Assembly (NCBI GenBank): GCA_937898195.1 | Contig: CALEJD010000040.1 | Coordinates: 1 to 64,000 of the forward strand | Source of the DNA: an uncultured Clostridia bacterium | GTDB taxonomy: Bacteria; Bacillota; Clostridia; Oscillospirales; Acutalibacteraceae | Direction: 5' to 3' | Length of the DNA stretch: 64,000 nt | Part shown: one piece after another, positions 59,905 through 64,000 of the stretch | Numbering within the stretch: the stretch's first letter is position 1 | Layout: every line of letters starts with the position of its first letter | Notes under the pieces: generated by a model | Told to the model about the DNA's origin: nothing | The model's database searches: none | What the model saw: only the letters and a program-made list of their open reading frames with translations | Translations under genes and position numbers: made by a program

Positions 59905-61095
59905 CTATTCCTTTGCTTTATAATTATATATTGGTTTGATTATGCGCTCAATTTTTACGGTATCTCCAATGTGGTTTATAATTTCATCAGCTGGTTTATA
60001 AGCCATTGGGGACTCATCTAACGTAGATACATCAACAGATGTGGTATATATTCCCACCATAGATTCCTTAAAATCAATCATGGGGATGCTTTCTTTTGCT
60101 TGTTTTCTACTCATTAGCCGCCCTGCGCCATGTGGAGCCGAGCAATTCCAATCTTCATTTCCTTTTCCAATAGCAATAATGCATCCATCACGCATATTCA
60201 TAGGGATTACAACCCTTTCTCCTTTCTTTGCGGAGATTGCCCCTTTACGAACCATGTTGGTTCTCGGCTCTATGTAATTATGGATTGTTTCAAAAGACTC
60301 ATTTGTATCCCACTTCATTTTTTCCATAATTGTACGAGCTATCATAAAACGATTATCAGAAGCAAATGTTTGACACAGACGCATATCATTAAGATAATCT
60401 AATCGGTCTTTTCCCGTGAGATAGCTAAGTTCTTTTGGTAATTCTGGTATATATTTTTTAAACCACTGATTTAATTCTTGCCACGCACTGTTAATTTCTT
60501 TTTCTTTCCCTTGTGATTTAAAATTTTCAATTAACTCATTATGATAATAATTTATTTTATGTTTTCTATCACATTTTTCAATTGCAAGATTTTGATAATA
60601 GTCTGCGACCTGTTTTCCTAAGTTGCGAGAACCAGTGTGAATAACTAAATACCTATTACTTTCGGAATCTTCGTCAATTTCAATAAAGTGATTACCTCCA
60701 CCAAGAGTACCCAATGATTTTTGTAATCTATCTATATTTTGTAAATGCTTATAACAGCGAAACCTTCTAAAAAAATATTCTTTACATATTTCAATTGAAT
60801 GTATACTGCGACCGCTCGGTATGTATCGTTTTACAACTTCATCTAACTTCTCAAAGTCAATATAAATTTGTCCAAGATTAACTGTAAGCATACCGCAACC
60901 AATGTCTACTCCTACAATGTTCGGTATAACCTTATCGCCTAAGTCGGCTGTAAAACCAATAACACAACCAGCACCAGCGTGTACGTCGGGCATAATGCGA
61001 ATTTTGCAATCCGAAAAAGCGGGGTGCCCTGTCAAAGTTTTAATTTGTTCGAGTGCTTCATATTCAATATTATCAGTAAATATTTTAAGATTCAA
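59905..61095 (-). CDS. rtcB: RtcB-type RNA ligase
   Basis: I place the start at TTG 61095, 5 nt after a G-run that ends GGGAG. The 396-aa protein contains the RtcB signatures: IMPDVHAGAGCVIGFT, VGVDIGCGM with a metal-binding Cys, LGTLGGGNHFIE, HTGSRNLG, and the guanylylation site APHGAGRLMSR. RtcB joins 2',3'-cyclic phosphate or 3'-phosphate to 5'-OH RNA ends. In a phage carrying tRNAs it likely repairs tRNAs cut by host defence nucleases. Confidence 0.92.
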   Translation of the reverse strand: MNLKIFTDNIEYEALEQIKTLTGHPAFSDCKIRIMPDVHAGAGCVIGFTADLGDKVIPNIVGVDIGCGMLTVNLGQIYIDFEKLDEVVKRYIPSGRSIHSIEICKEYFFRRFRCYKHLQNIDRLQKSLGTLGGGNHFIEIDEDSESNRYLVIHTGSRNLGKQVADYYQNLAIEKCDRKHKINYYHNELIENFKSQGKEKEINSAWQELNQWFKKYIPELPKELSYLTGKDRLDYLNDMRLCQTFASDNRFMIARTIMEKMKWDTNESFETIHNYIEPRTNMVRKGAISAKKGERVVIPMNMRDGCIIAIGKGNEDWNCSAPHGAGRLMSRKQAKESIPMIDFKESMVGIYTTSVDVSTLDESPMAYKPADEIINHIGDTVKIERIIKPIYNYKAKE

Positions 61096-61102
61096 AGTAG
61101 CT

Positions 61103-61120
61103 CCCCCCCCCTTTTTTTTT
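61103..61120. repeat. C9/T9 homopolymer pair at the RtcB ribosome binding site
   Basis: On the + strand nine Cs (61103-61111) are followed by nine Ts (61112-61120). On the - strand this reads A9G9 directly before the rtcB start, where the G run serves as Shine-Dalgarno sequence. Slippage would alter the spacing to the start codon, or fuse or separate the upstream frame. Confidence 0.85.
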
Positions 61121-61553
61121 AAGGACAAAACCTCATTTCTTCATCAAACCTATTTGCTATAACCATCCATTCGCTTTCGCTAATACCACCACAATCATAT
61201 TTTTCTTGTAAGTTACATAAACATTGGACGAGATATCTATCATTATGCCAATTAACAAATACATCCTCTATTGGTATGGTTAATATGTCATAACAATCCT
61301 CGTATGCAAAATCAAAATACTTTATAAACTTTTCAAATTCAAGTTTATAATCACGATTTAACATATAACATTGTACTAACATAGTATATCTGATAAAATG
61401 CTCAATAGGGTAATCCATAATTTTATTTACAAGAATATGATTCGGCGTACCTTTATCTCGTATACTTTTAGCAATGCAACAACACTCTCGCCATTGCCCA
61501 AGAAGTTGCTGGCGTGGTAAGTATTGAACTAAATCTTTGTGCCACAACCGCAT
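61119..61553 (-). CDS. Pyrimidine-dimer DNA glycosylase-like protein
   Basis: The 144-aa protein begins MRLWHKDLVQYLPRQQLLGQWRECC, the signature of a family related to T4 endonuclease V (LPRQQLLGQxREC), broken here after 25 residues by variable helices. Members cut UV-damaged DNA at pyrimidine dimers or are uncharacterised homologues. A repair role is inferred. It ends inside the A9G9 tract ahead of rtcB. Confidence 0.7.
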   Translation of the reverse strand: MRLWHKDLVQYLPRQQLLGQWRECCCIAKSIRDKGTPNHILVNKIMDYPIEHFIRYTMLVQCYMLNRDYKLEFEKFIKYFDFAYEDCYDILTIPIEDVFVNWHNDRYLVQCLCNLQEKYDCGGISESEWMVIANRFDEEMRFCP

Positions 61554-61561
61554 GTTTCAAA

Positions 61562-61747
61562 TTACCTGCCTTCAAAACTCTCATCAATATCACCAACTTC
61601 AATCATCATAGAATAAGTATTATCATTATATTTTGTTGGAGTAATTGTAAGAATGTAACCTTGTTCCAGAAAACATTTAATCACATCGTCCCCATGGTAG
61701 GAATCAAAATACTTATCTGTTTTAATTTCAAAAATCTTATCGCTCAT
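61562..61747 (-). CDS. Small phage protein, unknown
   Basis: The 61-aa protein begins MSDKIFEIKTDKYFDSYHGD and is mixed alpha/beta. It overlaps the previous gene by 11 nt and lies 8 nt before the glycosylase-like gene. No function recognised. Confidence 0.65.
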   Translation of the reverse strand: MSDKIFEIKTDKYFDSYHGDDVIKCFLEQGYILTITPTKYNDNTYSMMIEVGDIDESFEGR

Positions 61748-61994
61748 CGTTCATATACTCTCCTATCTCATATTTTTTCTTTTTACTATATAGATTTCTA
61801 ATAATTTTACTTACTTCATCTTTTGTAATGTATTTTGGGCAATCGTATGGTTCTGGTTTGTCCCACTCGTTATAGTATGTTATATTGCACGGGCACTCAT
61901 ATAGACCCGTTGCTTCTTCACAATACACAATCGTTGCCCCATGCTCATGGTCTTCACCATAGAAATAACAATCTGTATGCGCTACGCTTTTCAT
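61737..61994 (-). CDS. Small Cys-containing protein, unknown
   Basis: The ATG at 61994 overlaps the stop of the gene upstream by 4 nt and is preferred to the longer frame. The 85-aa protein has YCEE, LYECPCNI and YDCPKY, four cysteines that may bind metal, and ends with a basic helix. Function unknown. Confidence 0.65.
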   Translation of the reverse strand: MKSVAHTDCYFYGEDHEHGATIVYCEEATGLYECPCNITYYNEWDKPEPYDCPKYITKDEVSKIIRNLYSKKKKYEIGEYMNDER

Positions 61995-62167
61995 CCATTC
62001 TTCCCTTCGTATTCGTCCCACCACATACCGCACTTGGTGCAAATCTTATTTGGCTCTGCTCTACATTCATCTTCAGCGTCACCAAATTTAATTTCTTCCA
62101 CTTCTTCCCATTCGTGGTCGCAGAACCTCGATTTAATCAGATACTTAATCCTTCTTAACTTGCTCAT
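61991..62167 (-). CDS. Small zinc-binding-like protein
   Basis: A 58-aa ORF starts at 62167 and ends at an ATGA overlap with the next gene. The product begins MSKLRRIKYLIKSRFCDHEW, has an acidic middle and a KICTKCGMWWDEYEG end, a CxxC pair plus FCDH that could form one zinc site. It overlaps the upstream gene by 23 nt with a poor ribosome binding site, so it is probably coupled. Confidence 0.65.
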   Translation of the reverse strand: MSKLRRIKYLIKSRFCDHEWEEVEEIKFGDAEDECRAEPNKICTKCGMWWDEYEGKNG

Positions 62168-62450
62168 CTTTATTTCTCATTTTTGTGCAATTAGTGTAAT
62201 CCAAATAATACACCAAGCAAGATTTACATGGCTCATCATATATGAACGTATTAACATCCTTACACGAATCACACACCCTACTATGCATTATCTCTTGTTT
62301 TGTATACACTTCACGAAGCGGGCAGTCCTTATATCTCATGTTTGGATTCCCGGAAAAATCTCTCCATAGAATAGGACATCTTTTTCTGTCTATACCGAAT
62401 ATGCAATTGCCACAAGTATCTGGCATATCCATATCAATCAGTATCGCCAT
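62145..62450 (-). CDS. Cys-rich protein, paralogue of the 49181-49444 product
   Basis: The ATG at 62450 follows AAAGGTGGTGAGTGAT. The 101-aa protein begins MAILIDMDMPDTCGNCIFG, shares CPLRE with the 49181 gene, and has a third Cys group (VCDSCKD, CKSCLVYY). It probably binds two or three zinc ions. The two copies 13 kb apart indicate duplication within the genome. Confidence 0.75.
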   Translation of the reverse strand: MAILIDMDMPDTCGNCIFGIDRKRCPILWRDFSGNPNMRYKDCPLREVYTKQEIMHSRVCDSCKDVNTFIYDEPCKSCLVYYLDYTNCTKMRNKDEQVKKD

Positions 62451-62451
62451 A

Positions 62452-63111
62452 TCACTCACCACCTTTACTTACAACCTCGCCGTCTGCCTTTAACGAAAAG
62501 TTTATGAGAGATTCTTTAGTTAGCATCTTCGCTCCGCACCACCAGCAGTACGGCACTTCTTGGCTCTTGGAGTGCAAATCGCTATGTCCGCACTCGGAGC
62601 AAATGTATCTGTAATTGTCGTTATCGGTATCCTCTTTACGTTGTTCGTCTGCCAGTATCCACTCACCATGTACTGGCTCTGCGGATGGCGTGGTTTCCGT
62701 TTTTGCGTCTCGCAATCCCATTACATAGGCGTCTCGCATATCCGATTCGCCATACGCACCTTTTCTTTTCCAAGTTCCTTTTGGCTCTGCGGATGGGAGT
62801 GATTTAACCTTATCAGATAGTTCCGTCATAGCAGAATCGGTAAGACCTAATCTTCGATAGTTTTCTAATATAACATTTCTCACCGCCTGTCTGCTGATAA
62901 GGTCGTCGTCTGTAATAGTTTCTACTGGCGACAATTCATCTACAGCAATATATGCGTCAGACAATCCGCATTGTCGCTCTCTTGAAAACGATATGAAGTT
63001 GTCAGTATATTCGTCTGGGTGCTTCGTTGCGTTGTTTATTTCTCTTTCAATAAATTCCGATTCTTTATCAATAGCATCTAATGCCGACTGCTTGGTAATC
63101 AGTTCAACCAT
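62452..63111 (-). CDS. Zinc-ribbon protein with two ISRQ-type heads
   Basis: The 219-aa protein begins MVELITKQSALDAIDKESEF and repeats the head as DDLISRQAVRNVILENYR (about 73-90). Two linkers SAEPKGTW and SAEPVHGEW follow, and a ribbon CSECGH ... CWWCGAKM (about 165-195). It is the largest member of the family that dominates 49-53 kb, placed in a second locus. Function unknown. Confidence 0.8.
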   Translation of the reverse strand: MVELITKQSALDAIDKESEFIEREINNATKHPDEYTDNFISFSRERQCGLSDAYIAVDELSPVETITDDDLISRQAVRNVILENYRRLGLTDSAMTELSDKVKSLPSAEPKGTWKRKGAYGESDMRDAYVMGLRDAKTETTPSAEPVHGEWILADEQRKEDTDNDNYRYICSECGHSDLHSKSQEVPYCWWCGAKMLTKESLINFSLKADGEVVSKGGE

Positions 63112-63253
63112 TATCGCTCACCTCGTCATATCCTTCCCAATAATCTTTTTCTCCGCTATACGCTCTGCAACACTCCCAGCACACGCCTTTAATGATGCCA
63201 TGGTTGTGCTTGCAGTTGTCGCAAGATTTGTTGTTGTTTATTTCGTTATTCAT
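63104..63253 (-). CDS. Small zinc-binding protein
   Basis: A 49-aa ORF starts at 63253 after AGGTGATAAC and ends 8 nt into the next gene. The product begins MNNEINNNKSCDNCKHNHGI and has CWECCRAY, four or five cysteines in a ribbon-like array, then an acidic end. Strong ribosome binding site and overlap support it. Function unknown. Confidence 0.75.
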   Translation of the reverse strand: MNNEINNNKSCDNCKHNHGIIKGVCWECCRAYSGEKDYWEGYDEVSDNG

Positions 63254-63285
63254 GTTATCACCTATGGTTCCAACTATCATCTACT

Positions 63286-63345
63286 TCAAAGTTCCAGACA
63301 AAGAATGCTACAAACGCTACTCCAATTCCTATCAAAATCATCATG
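63286..63345 (-). CDS. Possible 19-aa hydrophobic peptide
   Basis: The first ORF after the promoter at 63379-63407: ATG at 63345, 6 nt after GGAGGTG, coding MMILIGIGVAFVAFFCLEL. It could be a small membrane peptide or leader. The strong ribosome binding site is the main support. Confidence 0.45.
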   Translation of the reverse strand, partial: HDDFDRNWSSVCSILCLEL

Positions 63346-63378
63346 TTTAACACCTCCACCCTTTCTTTTGTTGTATAT

Positions 63379-63407
63379 ATTATACCACACTTTTGTGATG
63401 GTGTCAA
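63379..63407 (-). promoter_or_regulatory. Consensus sigma-A promoter
   Basis: On the - strand TTGACA (63407-63402), 17-bp spacer ending TGTGG, TATAAT (63384-63379), followed by ATATA. It is the same promoter type as at 45.27, 48.90 and 53.07 kb. Confidence 0.9.
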
Positions 63408-63415
63408 CATTTTTT

Positions 63416-63667
63416 TTATTTTGATTTACTCACCCACTCACCAATTTTACAATGTATAAAATCTTCTGTAGTAAATTCTGTTTTATTGTCTTTCTTTTGC
63501 GGCTGTTCAACTTGCATGCCACTAATCAATCCAAGAATACACGCTCCAATAAATACCGCAATCCATATAATTGCCCCACTTCCAAAAAGCAAAAGTAAAA
63601 TAAAGATTGTGCCAAAAAAGAATAGTCCTAATAAAATCCATCCTACCCAATTTATTCCACTATACAT
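63416..63667 (-). CDS. Small membrane protein with two helices
   Basis: The 83-aa protein has two long hydrophobic segments (about 8-30 and 31-50; ILLGLFFFGTIFILLLLFG is the first) and a polar C-terminal tail (about 52-83) with many Lys and Glu. It overlaps the primase gene by 8 nt. No family recognised; a membrane role early in infection is possible. Confidence 0.7.
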   Translation of the reverse strand: MYSGINWVGWILLGLFFFGTIFILLLLFGSGAIIWIAVFIGACILGLISGMQVEQPQKKDNKTEFTTEDFIHCKIGEWVSKSK

Positions 63668-64000
63668 TTATCGCAATCCTTTCTTTGTACAACTTCTCGT
63701 ACACTTCTCTCCCACGGTCTGTCGGAGATTCCTTATGTCCCAACGAATCATCCGTGTCATATAGAACGCTACATTTTGCATAGCCTTTAAAAAGCCTTGC
63801 GATTCTTTTGACGTTCTGTATATATGCTTGATGCTCCTTACTATCTCTTTTTTCATAATCTTTATCTATTCCTATAATTACTTCCGAGACACCCATTTTG
63901 AGAATCATATCTCTGCGTTGCTTGCCCAGATTCATGCCAAACATTCCAACCCCTGTGTTTTGTGGATATATGCTGTCAAGTTGAAGTACCGCTTTTGGCG
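63660..64000 (-). CDS. DNA primase (DnaG type), C-terminal part
   Basis: The frame is open to the window end, so only the last 113 residues are seen; the internal ATG at 63944 is not the start. The fragment reads VLQLDSIYPQNTGVGMFGMN, then VSEVIIGIDKDYEKRDS and VLYDTDDSLGHKESPTDRG, with the acidic residues and strand order of a TOPRIM domain in phage DnaG-like primases. With the RecD-like helicase and DnaE it gives the phage its own replication set. Confidence 0.75.
   Translation of the reverse strand, partial: PKAVLQLDSIYPQNTGVGMFGMNLGKQRRDMILKMGVSEVIIGIDKDYEKRDSKEHQAYIQNVKRIARLFKGYAKCSVLYDTDDSLGHKESPTDRGREVYEKLYKERIAINV

Overview
The window is a piece of a double-stranded DNA tailed phage (or prophage) of a low-GC Gram-positive host, most likely an anaerobic gut Clostridia. 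The evidence is AGGAGG and GGGGTGAT-type ribosome binding sites, near-perfect sigma-A promoters, a B12-dependent (class II) ribonucleotide reductase, a C-family DnaE polymerase, a CHAP/GH25 lysin, and BspA-like leucine-rich repeats and carbohydrate-binding-like modules in the tail fibres. A long tape measure protein (1567 aa) and no recognisable sheath suggest a siphovirus. I see no integrase, IS element or CRISPR array.

Layout, + strand (1-39.7 kb, late genes): a tRNA patch (Tyr, Leu, an initiator-like CAT tRNA, Thr) surrounding a secreted NlpC/P60-like hydrolase; a lysis cassette (holin, bifunctional endolysin, membrane coiled-coil protein); packaging and head genes (small and large terminase, portal, ferritin-like protein, protease-scaffold fusion, decoration protein, major capsid protein); head-tail connectors; tail tube; a MazF-like gene; a RuvC-like nuclease; the tape measure gene; and about 15 kb of baseplate, fibre and receptor-binding genes. 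A bidirectional terminator near 39.67 kb separates this from the convergent early block.

Layout, - strand (39.7-64 kb, early and middle genes): nucleotide metabolism (dUTPase, a ThyX-like protein, class II RNR), a RecD-like helicase, a long run of small overlapping genes many of which end in a zinc ribbon, an orphan cytosine-5 methyltransferase, RecJ, DnaE, RtcB RNA ligase, a pyrimidine-dimer-glycosylase-like protein, more zinc-ribbon proteins, and the C-terminal part of a DnaG-type primase running off the window. Four near-identical promoters (TTGAC-W, 17 bp, TATAAT) drive this strand.

Three kinds of homing parasite are present: a free-standing GIY-YIG/NUMOD gene, a group I intron with an HNH gene interrupting the major capsid gene, and an HNH-containing intein in the RNR active-site loop. 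The most unusual observations are: (1) the recurring Met-Arg-Gly-Glu tail of the zinc-ribbon proteins doubles as the Shine-Dalgarno sequence of the next gene; (2) a consensus promoter and an SD-masking hairpin lie inside the capsid intron; (3) two mutually exclusive long hairpins lie between the lysis and packaging genes; (4) a solitary MazF-like toxin gene lies in the tail operon; (5) a CAT tRNA has the C1xA72 mismatch typical of initiator tRNA. Eight short genes or candidate genes (19-58 codons) that lie outside the obvious long ORFs are also annotated.
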